Assembly: GCF_017068395.1 (NCBI RefSeq)
Contig: NZ_CP070619.1
Coordinates: 806,001 to 870,000, forward strand
Source of the DNA: Rhodococcus pseudokoreensis
GTDB taxonomy: Bacteria > Actinomycetota > Actinomycetes > Mycobacteriales > Mycobacteriaceae
Direction: 5' to 3'
Length of the DNA: 64,000 nt
In this document: positions 34,414 to 43,977 of the stretch, in pieces
How the letters are laid out: each line of letters opens with the position of its first letter
Numbering within the stretch: position 1 is the stretch's first letter
Program-made: the position numbers and the translations under genes
The notes under the pieces: generated by a model
The model's database searches: none
Told to the model about the DNA's origin: nothing
Seen by the model: only the letters and a program-made list of their open reading frames with translations

Positions 34414-35505
34414 TCATGCCCGCGGGAAGGGCCAGGGATTGAAATGGCAGGTCAGCCCGTTCATCGGCACGACACCCTCGGGGTCGAGCTGCGCGATGTC
34501 GTTGTTGGCCGTCCCGAACGTCTGCTGCATCATCACCGGCGCGAGGCCGCCCTCGGTCTCGCACGGCTGATGGTCCTGGTAGCCGATGGCGTGCCCGACC
34601 TCGTGGTTGATCTGGTACTGCCGGTACGACCCGATGTCGCCCTGGAACGCGATGGCGCCGCGCACCCAGCGCGGCTCGTTGAGGACGACACGGTCGATGC
34701 CCGGGTTGTAACAGGACACCTCCAACTGGATGTCGTAGCCACACGCCTCGCGAATGGTCATCTGCGACGTCAGCGACACCCGGAAGTCGGGATCCCCCTG
34801 GTCGACGCGCCGGAACGCGAAACGTGGGTCCTTCGTCCAGCTCTTCGGATTCGACAACGTCTGGTCGACCATCCGGCCGAACGACTCGTCGCCGCCGAAT
34901 CCGGACGTGTCGACGCCGTCCTCGATCTCGACGCTGTACGTGAATTCGCGTTCGGTCCCCTGCCCGACCTTCACTCCGTTGCCGGGAACCACGTGCCAGG
35001 TGCCGGCGCCCACCGCCGTGAACGGACCGCCCTCGGGCAACGCGCCCGAGGGAAGTTCGGCGGCGAAGTTTCCGTCGGCCTCCGGCGGGACCCCGATGAC
35101 GCTGGAACCGTCGGTGTCGCGAGACAGGGTGCCGAATCCGGGGGAATCGGTCTCCGCTGTCGTCTCGCCGCCGCCGGTGTCCCGGACCGCGTCGAACACG
35201 ACGAGCACGGTGACCACCAGCAGGATCGGGATCGCGTACGCCCGCCAGCCGTAGGTGGAGACGAACCGGCCGATCCGGCTCTGCTTCCGGGCCTGCCGTT
35301 CGGGGCGCGGGTTGCGGGGACGGCCGACGTCGCGGCTGGTCGGGTCCCATTGCGCGCGGAGCGGCTGATGCGACTGCGCCTCCGGTGCCGACTGCGAGGC
35401 GCGGGGACCGACGTCACGTTGGTCGATGCTTCGCGGTCGTCGCTCCCCGTCCTCGGAACTCTGGGGAGCCCGGCCGCGAACACGCGGTCCTCCTCGGTCA
35501 GTCAC
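34414..35505 (-). CDS. DUF3152 membrane-anchored metalloprotease-like protein (Rv3207c-like)
   Basis: About 363 residues, homologous to Rv3207c. A charged, disordered N-terminus, a membrane span (YAIPILLVVTVLVVFDAV), then an extracytoplasmic DUF3152 domain with the zinc motif HEVGHAIGYQDH. It is probably a secreted-side zinc metalloprotease anchored in the membrane; substrate unknown. Four cysteines (ACGYD, VSCYN, QPCETE, LTCHF) may form disulfides outside the cell. The start is uncertain: GTG 35505 has no clear ribosome site and ATG 35550 is in frame. Confidence 0.85.
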   Translation of the reverse strand: MTDRGGPRVRGRAPQSSEDGERRPRSIDQRDVGPRASQSAPEAQSHQPLRAQWDPTSRDVGRPRNPRPERQARKQSRIGRFVSTYGWRAYAIPILLVVTVLVVFDAVRDTGGGETTAETDSPGFGTLSRDTDGSSVIGVPPEADGNFAAELPSGALPEGGPFTAVGAGTWHVVPGNGVKVGQGTEREFTYSVEIEDGVDTSGFGGDESFGRMVDQTLSNPKSWTKDPRFAFRRVDQGDPDFRVSLTSQMTIREACGYDIQLEVSCYNPGIDRVVLNEPRWVRGAIAFQGDIGSYRQYQINHEVGHAIGYQDHQPCETEGGLAPVMMQQTFGTANNDIAQLDPEGVVPMNGLTCHFNPWPFPRA

Positions 35506-35744
35506 GCAGCCCAGAATCTCACAGTCCGGCACCGCCTCGTCCCAGTGCACCGTCCGCAGGTCATTCGGCGTGTCACGTGGATGCGACCCGCAACGTCGCG
35601 GCTACCCGGATCACCAGGTGCCCCGAACCCCTGCGGTACCCCAGTTACCGGACAGGCAATATCCTTGACCGGGCGAGTCCTGCGAGTCCACCATGAACGG
35701 TTCACTACGCGCGGGTATCGTTCACACAGTTACACAGAATGTGA

Positions 35745-36446
<702 letters not shown>

Positions 36447-36452
36447 CATCCC

Positions 36453-36498
36453 ACGAGAAAGGGCCCGACAGTCGATTCGACTGCGGGCCCTTTCTCGT
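36453..36498. terminator. Long bidirectional terminator hairpin
   Basis: ACGAGAAAGGGCCCG (36453-36467) is complementary to 36484-36498; inside, CAGTCG (36469-36474) pairs with CGACTG (36478-36483). The result is a stem of about 21 bp between the convergent TetR and DUF3107 genes, with A and T runs in the outer arms for both directions. Confidence 0.85.
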
Positions 36499-36531
36499 GT
36501 GTTCACGTGGTCGGAGCGACTCCGACTGCGT

Positions 36532-36762
36532 TCACTTCGTCGGTGCGAACCCGACCTTGCGGATATCGGACGGGCCGATCTCCACGTAGGCGATCTTGCT
36601 GGACTGGATGAGGTACTTACGCCCCTTGTCGTCTTCCAGAGACAAGATCCCGTCGCCACCGGTGAGGGCGCCCGAGACCAATGTCTCGACCTCGTCCGGG
36701 GTCTGCTCGCTGCTGACGATGAGCTCACGCGGGCTGTCGATTACACCGATCTTGACCTCCAC
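36532..36762 (-). CDS. DUF3107 family protein (TB9.4, Rv3208A-like)
   Basis: 76 residues, homologous to the M. tuberculosis antigen TB9.4. The sequence VEVKIGVIDSPRELIVSSEQ is followed by an alpha-beta region and YVEIGPSDIRKVGFA. Function unknown. GTG 36762 is chosen because GGAGG lies 6 bases upstream; the frame is open further upstream but the region resembles noncoding DNA. Monocistronic, between a terminator and the repeat upstream. Confidence 0.88.
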   Translation of the reverse strand: MEVKIGVIDSPRELIVSSEQTPDEVETLVSGALTGGDGILSLEDDKGRKYLIQSSKIAYVEIGPSDIRKVGFAPTK

Positions 36763-36864
36763 GGTCAACCTCCGAACTCTCCGAGAAACATCAGCTGTCC
36801 TGGCCAGGCTAATGCAGTGGCCGCCGCCGGTGCGCGTCTGTGGGCTGTGCCCTGAGCGAACACG

Positions 36865-36918
36865 CCCGACGGCGGTGCCGTCTAGACCAGCCCCGACGGC
36901 GGTGCCGTCTAGACGAGC
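36865..36918. repeat. 27-bp tandem duplication at the ferritin-like gene end
   Basis: CCCGACGGCGGTGCCGTCTA plus 7 more bases is present at 36865-36891 and again at 36892-36918 with one mismatch. Each copy contains GACGGC-GGT-GCCGTC, a 6-bp stem with 3-base loop. The second copy carries the ferritin-like stop codon; the first carries the same stop in phase. Confidence 0.85.
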
Positions 36919-37589
36919 CCCAGCACGGCCATGCGTTCGGCGTGCATCTCCTGCATGCGGTCGAACAGTGCGACGACGCCGTTGAGGTCGCCGGACGCGG
37001 AGATGACGAGTTCGGTCAGCGCCTCCCGCTGCGCCAGGACGAACTGCGCCTGGGTGATGGCCTCGCCGAGCAGTCGCCTGCCCCACAGCATGAGGCGGTC
37101 CTTGTCGCGGTTGCTGGCCTTGATCGCCTGCTGCACCTCGTGGACGACGAACTCGGAGTGGCCGGTCTGCGAGAGCACCTCCTCGATGGTCCGCGAGACC
37201 TCGGCGGGCATCGAGTGGCCGATCTCGCGGTAGAAGTCCGCCGCGATCCCGTCACCGACATACGCCTTCACCAGTGCCTCGAGCCACGTCGAGGGGGTGG
37301 TGGACGCGTGGTAGTTGTCGAGGGCGCGGACGAACGGATCCATCGCCTCGAAGATGTCGAAGCCGAGTGCGGTCAGCGCCTTCTCGAGCATCTCGAAGTG
37401 GCCCATCTCGGCGGCCGCCATGCTTGCGAGCGCCACTTTGCCCTGCAGGGTCCGCGCCATCTGCGCGTCTTCGGACAGCCGGTAGAACGCGGAGATCTCG
37501 CCGTACGCGAGGACCGCGAAGAGTTCACTGACACCGGGGTGATCAGCGGGAATCGTGGAATCAGTGGATGCAGGGGTGTTGGGCTCCAT
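36909..37589 (-). CDS. Ferritin-like fold protein (Rv3210c-like)
   Basis: 226 residues, all-helical, homologous to Rv3210c. Candidate diiron ligands: Glu in LAYGEISAFYRL, the ExxH AAEMGHFEML, and further Glu/His in EEVLSQTGHSEFVVHEV. It resembles MiaE-like or ferritin-like oxygenases; the reaction is unknown. ATG 37589 (MEPNTPAS) is preferred; the frame remains open upstream but with no conserved sequence. It is divergent from rhlE, and its 3' end lies within a 27-bp tandem duplication. Confidence 0.82.
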   Translation of the reverse strand: MEPNTPASTDSTIPADHPGVSELFAVLAYGEISAFYRLSEDAQMARTLQGKVALASMAAAEMGHFEMLEKALTALGFDIFEAMDPFVRALDNYHASTTPSTWLEALVKAYVGDGIAADFYREIGHSMPAEVSRTIEEVLSQTGHSEFVVHEVQQAIKASNRDKDRLMLWGRRLLGEAITQAQFVLAQREALTELVISASGDLNGVVALFDRMQEMHAERMAVLGLV

Positions 37590-37941
37590 GGCGCCACAGC
37601 CTAGTGCGTCGGGCAGTGATGTTTGCCATGCGTAACCAGTTGTGGAGCGTTCTCCGGCTACAATGATCGTGGGCAACCGCTCGTCACCACGTTCGTCTCC
37701 ATGGAGAACGCGGTTCGAGTGATGATCTATCACGATCCGATCGGCGGTTCCCACCGATAATGTGCGCGCACCTGATCGACGGTCCCAGCCGCGCCTCGCC
37801 GAAATCTTCGATTTCAGCGCTGAGGCAGAGGCAGGATCGACTCGGAAGAGGACATCGACGAGCGTCGACTGGGAAATCGGGCCGACCAGCGGCCTGGCCC
37901 TTACCTCGTGCGTGCGTGCAGCTACGAGGAAGGCCAGACCC
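37590..37941 (+). other. 352-bp leader upstream of rhlE
   Basis: No conserved gene is visible. TACAAT (37659-37664) is a possible -10 for a plus-strand transcript. A 61-codon ORF runs from ATG 37760 to a stop at 37943-37945, overlapping the proposed CTG start of rhlE; it lacks a good ribosome site. The long leader may carry temperature- or growth-dependent control, as is common for RNA helicases. Confidence 0.4.
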
Positions 37942-39516
37942 CTGAGCAAGATCACTGTCGACCATGAAGACGACGCCACCGAGACCACACTGTCGGCGCA
38001 ACTCGACTCCACGCACGTCGCCCCCACTTTCGCCGAACTCGGAGTTCGCGACGAGATCGTCCGCGCTCTCGACGAGATCGGCATCGAGCGGACGTTCGCC
38101 ATCCAGGAGCTGACGCTCCCCCTCGCCCTCGCCGGCGACGACCTGATCGGTCAGGCCCGCACGGGCATGGGCAAGACGTTCGGTTTCGGCGTCCCGCTGC
38201 TCCACCGCATCTCCACCGGCACCACCGGGACGGCCGCACTCGACGGCACTCCCCGCGCGCTGGTCATCGTCCCCACCCGCGAGCTGTGCATCCAGGTCAC
38301 CAAGGACCTCGAGGGTGCCGCGAAGTACCTGAAGGGCGAGAAGAACAAGCCGCTCGAGGTCCTCGCCATCTACGGTGGCCGCCCGTACGAGACCCAGATC
38401 GCGACGCTCCAGAAGGGCGCCGACGTCGTCGTGGGCACCCCCGGCCGTCTGCTCGATCTCGCCAACCAGGGTCATCTGATCCTCGGCAAGGTGGAGGTGC
38501 TCGTTCTCGACGAGGCCGACGAGATGCTCGACCTCGGCTTCCTGCCCGACATCGAGCGCATTCTGAACATGGTGCCGGACAAGCGCCAGACGATGCTGTT
38601 CTCGGCGACCATGCCGGGACCGATCATCACGCTCGCCCGCACGTTCCTCACCCAGCCGACGCACATCCGCGCCGAGCAGGCCGACGACTCGGCGGTCCAC
38701 GACCGCACGAGCCAGCACATCTACCGGGCGCACGCGCTCGACAAGGCGGAGATGGTGGCCCGCGTGCTGCAGGCCGACGGCCGCGGCGCGACGATGATCT
38801 TCACCCGCACCAAGCGGACCGCGCAGAAGGTGTCGGACGAACTCGCCGAGCGCGGTTTCGCCGTCGGTTCCGTGCACGGCGACCTCAACCAGGTTGCCCG
38901 CGAGAAGGCTCTCAAGGCGTTCCGGTCGGGCAAGATCGACGTGCTCGTCGCGACGGACGTCGCGGCCCGCGGTATCGACATCGACGACGTCACCCACGTC
39001 ATCAACTACCAGTGCCCGGAGGACGAGAAGACGTACGTCCACCGGATCGGCCGCACCGGCCGCGCGGGCCGCACCGGCATCGCCGTGACGCTCGTGGACT
39101 GGGACGACATCCCCCGCTGGCAGCTCATCGACAAGGCTCTCGGCCTCGGTATCCCGGATCCGGTCGAGACGTACTCGAGCTCCCCGCACCTGTACGAGGA
39201 ACTGTCGATCCCGGCCGAGGCGACCGGCACGATCAAGCGCCCCCGGGTCGAGAAGGCCGCGCCCGCGCAGAGCGAGAACACCGATACCGAGCAGGGTGAG
39301 AAGGCCGAGCGCACGGAGCGTCCGGCACGCACCCGCACCCGTCGCCGCACGCGTGGTGGCCGTCCCGCGGATTCCGTGGGCCCCAAGTCGCCGGAGCCGA
39401 CGGCACCCGAATCCGCAGCGCCGAGCACGGACGCCGACGGCGAGGGTTCCAAGCCCCGCCGGCGCCGGCGCCGCCGAACCACGAAGGTCGGCGCCGCCGC
39501 GACGAACGCGGAGTAA
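37942..39516 (+). CDS. rhlE: DEAD-box RNA helicase RhlE
   Basis: About 524 residues. Helicase motifs in order: Q motif near FAIQELTLPLALAG, ARTGMGKTFGF (I), PTRELCIQV (Ia), TPGRLLDLA, DEAD (VLDEADEMLDLGF), SAT, and HRIGRTGRAGRTG (VI). The C-terminus is a long Arg/Pro-rich disordered tail (RTRTRRRTRGGR). It likely remodels RNA in ribosome assembly or mRNA decay. The start is uncertain: CTG 37942 follows AGGAAGG by 8 bases and gives the length of Rv3211 (527); GTG 37912 or 37762 would lengthen it. Confidence 0.92.
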   Translation: MSKITVDHEDDATETTLSAQLDSTHVAPTFAELGVRDEIVRALDEIGIERTFAIQELTLPLALAGDDLIGQARTGMGKTFGFGVPLLHRISTGTTGTAALDGTPRALVIVPTRELCIQVTKDLEGAAKYLKGEKNKPLEVLAIYGGRPYETQIATLQKGADVVVGTPGRLLDLANQGHLILGKVEVLVLDEADEMLDLGFLPDIERILNMVPDKRQTMLFSATMPGPIITLARTFLTQPTHIRAEQADDSAVHDRTSQHIYRAHALDKAEMVARVLQADGRGATMIFTRTKRTAQKVSDELAERGFAVGSVHGDLNQVAREKALKAFRSGKIDVLVATDVAARGIDIDDVTHVINYQCPEDEKTYVHRIGRTGRAGRTGIAVTLVDWDDIPRWQLIDKALGLGIPDPVETYSSSPHLYEELSIPAEATGTIKRPRVEKAAPAQSENTDTEQGEKAERTERPARTRTRRRTRGGRPADSVGPKSPEPTAPESAAPSTDADGEGSKPRRRRRRRTTKVGAAATNAE

Positions 39517-39525
39517 CCAACCACC

Positions 39526-40740
39526 GTGCTCGCACCTGAGCGGCGCTCGCGCGCCGATCTCGTCGTCGCTGCCGGAATCGCCGTCGCGGTCGTGGTCGCC
39601 CTCACCGTGGTGTGGTTCCGCAGCGATGCCCGGGGCACCACCTCGGTCACCGCCGCCGAGCCGCCGCCCGCGCTCGTCACGGCCCTGACGGTCCCGGAGA
39701 CACTGAGCCCGATCTGGGACTCCGCCAGTTCCGCCACCACCGCGCCTCTCGTCGTCGGCGGTGCCGTCGTCACCGCCGAGGGCGGCGACGTCGTGGGCCG
39801 GGACCGGATGTCGGGTACCGAACTGTGGCGGTACGAGCGTGACCTCGACCTGTGTGGTGTGACGGCGTCGTGGGAGAAGGTCGTGGCCGTCTACCGCGAC
39901 GACCGCGGATGCTCCCAGGTCACCGAACTCGACGGCGGCACCGGTGAGCGTTTGGCGCAGCGGAACAGCGACGCCGATCCCGCGGTGACGCTGACGGCCG
40001 ACGGAACCTATGTGGCGTCGCTCGGCGACCGCCGTCTGGAACTGTGGCGCTCCGACCTCGTGCGCACCGTCGAGTACGGGCGGGTGGACGCACCGGTGAA
40101 CCCCAAGAAGCAGCCCCGCAGCGGATGCACGCTGATCGACGCCGGTTCGAGCAGCAGCAAGCTGTCCGTGCTCGAGCGCTGCCCCGGCGAGGTGGCCGAT
40201 CGGCTGACAGTCATGAATCCCTCGCCGAAGGACAATCAGGAACCCGAGGAGTACGGGTCCAGCGTCCTGGCGGGTGTCGACGCCGGCGTCGAGGGTGCGC
40301 GCATCCTCGGGGTGTCGGGCGAGACCACGGCCGTCTACCTGCCCGCGGGCAGGACGACCGGACCACGGATCGGCTTGTTCGACGGCACCGGCAACGCCGT
40401 GTCGGAATACGCGCTCGCCCTGAAGATCGGACCGGATCCGGTCACGTCGGCGAGCAGTTCGATCGTCACCTGGTGGACCGGTTCGGATGTCGTCGCGCTC
40501 GGCGCGTCCGATCTCGTTCCCCGCTGGACCTTCCCCGGCGCTCTCGGCCCGGGCGCCGTCATGGCCGGGAACCTGCTGGTTCCGGTGGAATCCGGGATCG
40601 CCGTGCTCGATCTGTCGAACGGCGCGTTGCTGCGCACGATCCCGGTCGCGCGGGACACCACGACCGGGCCGATCATCACGACCGTGGCCGGCGACGTCGT
40701 GCTCGAACAGCGCGGCGACGGTGTGGCGGCGCTGCGCTGA
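39526..40740 (+). CDS. Membrane-anchored beta-propeller protein (Rv3212-like)
   Basis: 404 residues, homologous to Rv3212. A membrane span near residues 11-30 (LVVAAGIAVAVVVALTVVWF) is followed by an extracytoplasmic domain that looks like PQQ-type propeller repeats (VVGRDRMSGTELWRYERD, LASLGDRRLELWR-like blades). Cysteines (DLCGV, RGCSQ, SGCTL, ERCPG) could form disulfides. Function unknown; probably an envelope scaffold or sensor. It starts 9 bp after rhlE, likely in the same transcript. Confidence 0.8.
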   Translation: MLAPERRSRADLVVAAGIAVAVVVALTVVWFRSDARGTTSVTAAEPPPALVTALTVPETLSPIWDSASSATTAPLVVGGAVVTAEGGDVVGRDRMSGTELWRYERDLDLCGVTASWEKVVAVYRDDRGCSQVTELDGGTGERLAQRNSDADPAVTLTADGTYVASLGDRRLELWRSDLVRTVEYGRVDAPVNPKKQPRSGCTLIDAGSSSSKLSVLERCPGEVADRLTVMNPSPKDNQEPEEYGSSVLAGVDAGVEGARILGVSGETTAVYLPAGRTTGPRIGLFDGTGNAVSEYALALKIGPDPVTSASSSIVTWWTGSDVVALGASDLVPRWTFPGALGPGAVMAGNLLVPVESGIAVLDLSNGALLRTIPVARDTTTGPIITTVAGDVVLEQRGDGVAALR

Positions 40741-40749
40741 GGTCGCCGC

Positions 40750-41157
40750 TCAGGCGGGTTCGGCGAACACCACGAGGTAGCCGTCGGGATCGCGGAGCCA
40801 GATCTCGCGATGTCCTGCATTGGGATTGACGTGCACGTCCGTGACCACGTCGGCTGCCGCCTCCCGCACCCGCGCGACGGTGCCGTCGAAGTCGGTCGTC
40901 TCGAACCAGATCGCCACCCCGTTTCCCCGCGCAAGCGACGGATCGCCGATGGTGCCGTGGTGGTGGCCCTCGTCGAGTCGGTGCAGTTGCAGGATCATGT
41001 GCCCGTCGACGAGGAGTTGCTCGTAGTCCTGTCCACCGTGGCCGCTGCGCGCGTTCAGGACCTTCCGGTACCACTCGCCTGCGCGTTCGACGTCGTCGAC
41101 GGCGAGGAGCGGCTGAGCCCGCATCGTCAGGGTGTTGTTCCGAGGCGTGTCCGTCAT
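40750..41157 (-). CDS. VOC (glyoxalase/bleomycin-resistance) superfamily protein
   Basis: 135 residues with a vicinal-oxygen-chelate fold (RAQPLLAVDDVERAGEWYRK, MILQLHRL, then REIWLRDPDGYLVVFAEPA). Possible metal ligands are His in LQLH and Glu near the end. The substrate is unknown. ATG 41157 gives a start TDTPRNN. It begins the second accessory insert, which breaks the mycobacterial order after Rv3212. Convergent with the propeller gene, 9 bp away. Confidence 0.8.
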   Translation of the reverse strand: MTDTPRNNTLTMRAQPLLAVDDVERAGEWYRKVLNARSGHGGQDYEQLLVDGHMILQLHRLDEGHHHGTIGDPSLARGNGVAIWFETTDFDGTVARVREAAADVVTDVHVNPNAGHREIWLRDPDGYLVVFAEPA

Positions 41158-41219
41158 GGTCCCGACGTTAGCGCCGGGCACCGCGCTGCACTTGGACGAA
41201 TGGGCACGCCGCTCTCCCG

Positions 41220-42206
41220 TCAGCGGAAGGTAGCGCGGTACGCGGAGGGTGAGACGCCGACGGTGCGCGCGAGGTGTTGCCGCAAGGAGGTCGCGGTGCC
41301 GAATCCCGCGGCCCCGGCCACGTCGTCCACCGGCAGGTCGGTGTTCTCCAGCAGTTCACGGGCGCGGGTGATCCGCTGCTCGAGAATCCACTGCGTCGGC
41401 GACATCCCCGTCTCGGCGCGGAATCGCCGGGTGAATGTGCGCACGCTCATCGACTCCCCCGCAGCCAGTTCCCGCAGCGACACCGGCTGATCGAGCCGGG
41501 CCAGCGCGCGAGCCCGCGCTCCCGACGTCGACGCACCGTCGGCCTCCGGGACCGGCGCCGCGACGAACTGCGCCTGACCGCCGCTGCGATGAGGCGGCAC
41601 GACCGTTCCGCGCGCCACCTCGTTGGCCACCGACGCGCCGTGGTCGACACGAATCATGTACAGGCACAGATCGATTCCAGATGCGACGCCGGCGGCGGTG
41701 AGTACTGGGCCGTCGTGGGTGTAGAGCACGCCGGGGTCCAGGTGCACGTCCGGGTAGAGCCGCCGGAACGCGTCCGCCGACTTCCAGTGCGTCGTGGCAC
41801 GCCGGTTCTCCAGCAGGCCGGCGGCCGCGAGGACGAACGAACCCGTGCAGATCGAGGCCACCCGGGTGCCCGGCCGGATGTGTGCGAAGGCGTCCGCGAG
41901 GTGGCGGGGCAGCCCGCCGTCCGCCGGCGGGTCGTAATCCTGATCGGATGCCGGGACGACGACCGTGTCGGCGGTGCCGAGCAGCGCCGGGCCGTGCTCG
42001 ACCGACAGCGTTACGTCGGTGTCGGTCCGGACGGGGCCGGGAGCGAGGGCGCACGTGAGGACCTCGTACAGCGGTTCGCCGTCCCGCGATCGCGCTTCGC
42101 CGAACAGTCGGTGGACGATTCCGAATTCGATCGGGAGCAGGCCGTCGCGCACGAACACGACCACGCGATGCCGTCGCCCGGCCCGGTCACCTCTCGATTC
42201 GGACAT
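41220..42206 (-). CDS. GlxA-type AraC-family regulator (DJ-1/PfpI domain)
   Basis: 328 residues. The N-terminal class-I-amidotransferase-like domain (VVVFVRDGLLPIEFGI; ASICTGSFVLAAAGLL with the nucleophile-elbow Cys) is followed by a C-terminal AraC HTH pair (SMSVRTFTRRFRAETGMSP; PVDDVAGAAGFGTATSLRQH). It is divergent from a quinone-reductase-like gene 100 bp away and probably controls it and the following SDR. The inducer is unknown. Confidence 0.87.
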   Translation of the reverse strand: MSESRGDRAGRRHRVVVFVRDGLLPIEFGIVHRLFGEARSRDGEPLYEVLTCALAPGPVRTDTDVTLSVEHGPALLGTADTVVVPASDQDYDPPADGGLPRHLADAFAHIRPGTRVASICTGSFVLAAAGLLENRRATTHWKSADAFRRLYPDVHLDPGVLYTHDGPVLTAAGVASGIDLCLYMIRVDHGASVANEVARGTVVPPHRSGGQAQFVAAPVPEADGASTSGARARALARLDQPVSLRELAAGESMSVRTFTRRFRAETGMSPTQWILEQRITRARELLENTDLPVDDVAGAAGFGTATSLRQHLARTVGVSPSAYRATFR

Positions 42207-42306
42207 GGCCCGATTATTTCACATAGTGTCTCACCGGCCACTGGTGCGGCGACGTACGCGGATCCATGATCGGAAGGGTCGAAGGCGACCGAGCGAAAGG
42301 TGAACC

Positions 42307-43128
42307 ATGAAGATCCTGTGGGTATCGGCACATCCCGAACCGAAGTCCCTGAACGCGGCACTGCGCAGCGACGCCCTCGCGGCCCTGCGCGGCGCCGGCC
42401 ACGAGATCCGGACCTCCGACCTGTACGAGATGCGATGGAACCCCGTCGTGACCGCGGACGACTTCGCGCACGATCCGAGCGGCCGCCTCCTGGTCGGGGC
42501 GCGGTCCGGGCGGGCACTGGCCGAGGGCACCCTGGCTCCCGACATCCTCGCCGAGCAGCGCAAACTCGGGTGGGCCGACGCGGTGATCGTGCAGTTCCCG
42601 CTGTGGTGGTACGGCATGCCCGCGATCCTCAAGGGCTGGTTCGACCGGGTGTTCGTCGAAGGCTACGGATACGGGATCCGCCGCGAGGACGGTTCCACCC
42701 GGCGGTACGGCGAGGGGACCCTGGCCGGCAAGCGGGCGATGACCGTCGTCAGTTTCGGCGGCAGCGCCGACAGCGCGGGCCCACGCGGAATCAACGGCCA
42801 GATGGACGAGGTCCTGTTCCCCATCCACCACGGAATCTTCTGGTACACGGGGATGTCCGTGCTGCCGCCCGTCCTGATCGACAGCGCGGACCGGTTGCCC
42901 GCCGAGCACTACCCCGGCGTCGCGGCCCGCCTGATCGAGCGCGTGTCCGGCCTGTTCACCGACACGCCGCTGCCCTTCCGCTCACAGAACGGCGGCGACT
43001 ACGACGACCGGTTCGTGCTCCGCGAGGACCGGGCACCCGGCGTCACGGGTCTGCGCGCCCACTACACCGACGCGGAGTCCGGGACACGCGGATCGGACGC
43101 CGAAGTCCCCACCCACTGCGCGGTGTAA
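42307..43128 (+). CDS. NAD(P)H:quinone reductase-like flavoprotein
   Basis: 273 residues with the flavodoxin-like NQO1/MdaB fold: ILWVSAHPEPKSLNAAL at the FMN/FAD phosphate loop, VIVQFPLWWYGMPAILKGWF, and VFVEGYGYG. These enzymes reduce quinones by two electrons and protect from redox cycling. The spacing to the AraC-type regulator and the downstream SDR suggests an inducible detoxification unit. ATG 42307 follows GAAAGGTG. The C-terminal 30 residues are unusually polar. Confidence 0.85.
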   Translation: MKILWVSAHPEPKSLNAALRSDALAALRGAGHEIRTSDLYEMRWNPVVTADDFAHDPSGRLLVGARSGRALAEGTLAPDILAEQRKLGWADAVIVQFPLWWYGMPAILKGWFDRVFVEGYGYGIRREDGSTRRYGEGTLAGKRAMTVVSFGGSADSAGPRGINGQMDEVLFPIHHGIFWYTGMSVLPPVLIDSADRLPAEHYPGVAARLIERVSGLFTDTPLPFRSQNGGDYDDRFVLREDRAPGVTGLRAHYTDAESGTRGSDAEVPTHCAV

Positions 43129-43146
43129 CGTGTTCTAATTCACGTC

Positions 43147-43977
43147 ATGGCAACCTATGTAATCACCGGCGCGGCCTCGGGCATCGGGGCGGCGAGTCGC
43201 CGCACCCTCGAGGCCGGCGGCCACACCGTCATCGGCGTCGACCTCGCACACACCGACGTGACAGCCGACCTGTCGACCCCCGGCGGCCGGGCCGCGGCCG
43301 CCGCCGCCGTGACCGAAAGGAGCGGCGGCGTCGTGGACGGCCTCGTCTGCTGCGCCGGACTCGGATCGCTGTCCCACGTCCCCGGCGGCAAGCTGATCGC
43401 CGTCAACTATTTCGGGGCCGTGGAACTCGTGATGTCCCTGAAACCCGCGCTCGAACGCGCCGACGGCGCCTCGGTGGTGGTGATCTCGTCGAGCAGCACC
43501 ACCACCCAGCCCGGCGTTCCCGAAGATCTGGTGACCGCATGCCTGCGCGGCGACGAGGCGGAGGCGGTGCGGATCGGCGACGAGGTGACCGCCATCCCCG
43601 CGTACCCGGCATCCAAGCTGGCGCTGGCCTGGTGGATCAGACGGGAAGCGGTGCGGCCCGACTGGATCGGCAACGGAATCCGGCTCAACGCAATCGCGCC
43701 GGGCATGATCGACACGCCGATGACCAGCGGGGACGACCTCGACCCCGAACTGGCGAAAGCCCTCGACTTCTATCCGGTGCCGCTCGGCAGACGCGGCCGC
43801 CCGGACGAGATCGCCGCACTCGTCGAATTCCTGCTGGGACCGGGGTCGACACTGTTCTGCGGAAGCGTCGTGTTCGCCGACGGAGGCACGGATGCCCAAC
43901 TACGCCAACAGGATTGGCCCGCCGCGTGGAATCCCACGCCGGAGGAACTTACTCGGCACTTCCAGGCGAAAACGTAG
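43147..43977 (+). CDS. Short-chain dehydrogenase/reductase
   Basis: 276 residues, classical SDR: TGAASGIGAA (cofactor glycines), the NNAG-equivalent CCAGLGS, catalytic Ser in VVVISSSS and YPASK (Tyr, Lys). The region between Ser and Tyr is longer than usual. Cofactor preference from VDLAHT is probably NAD(H). The substrate is unknown. It is 18 bp after the quinone reductase, likely co-transcribed. Its 3' end overlaps the convergent ParA gene by 29 bp. Confidence 0.85.
   Translation: MATYVITGAASGIGAASRRTLEAGGHTVIGVDLAHTDVTADLSTPGGRAAAAAAVTERSGGVVDGLVCCAGLGSLSHVPGGKLIAVNYFGAVELVMSLKPALERADGASVVVISSSSTTTQPGVPEDLVTACLRGDEAEAVRIGDEVTAIPAYPASKLALAWWIRREAVRPDWIGNGIRLNAIAPGMIDTPMTSGDDLDPELAKALDFYPVPLGRRGRPDEIAALVEFLLGPGSTLFCGSVVFADGGTDAQLRQQDWPAAWNPTPEELTRHFQAKT

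Noticed and set aside
37590..38102. N-terminal extension of the ferritin-like protein
   Set aside because: The frame is open but crosses the rhlE leader and start; ATG 37589 gives the conserved length.
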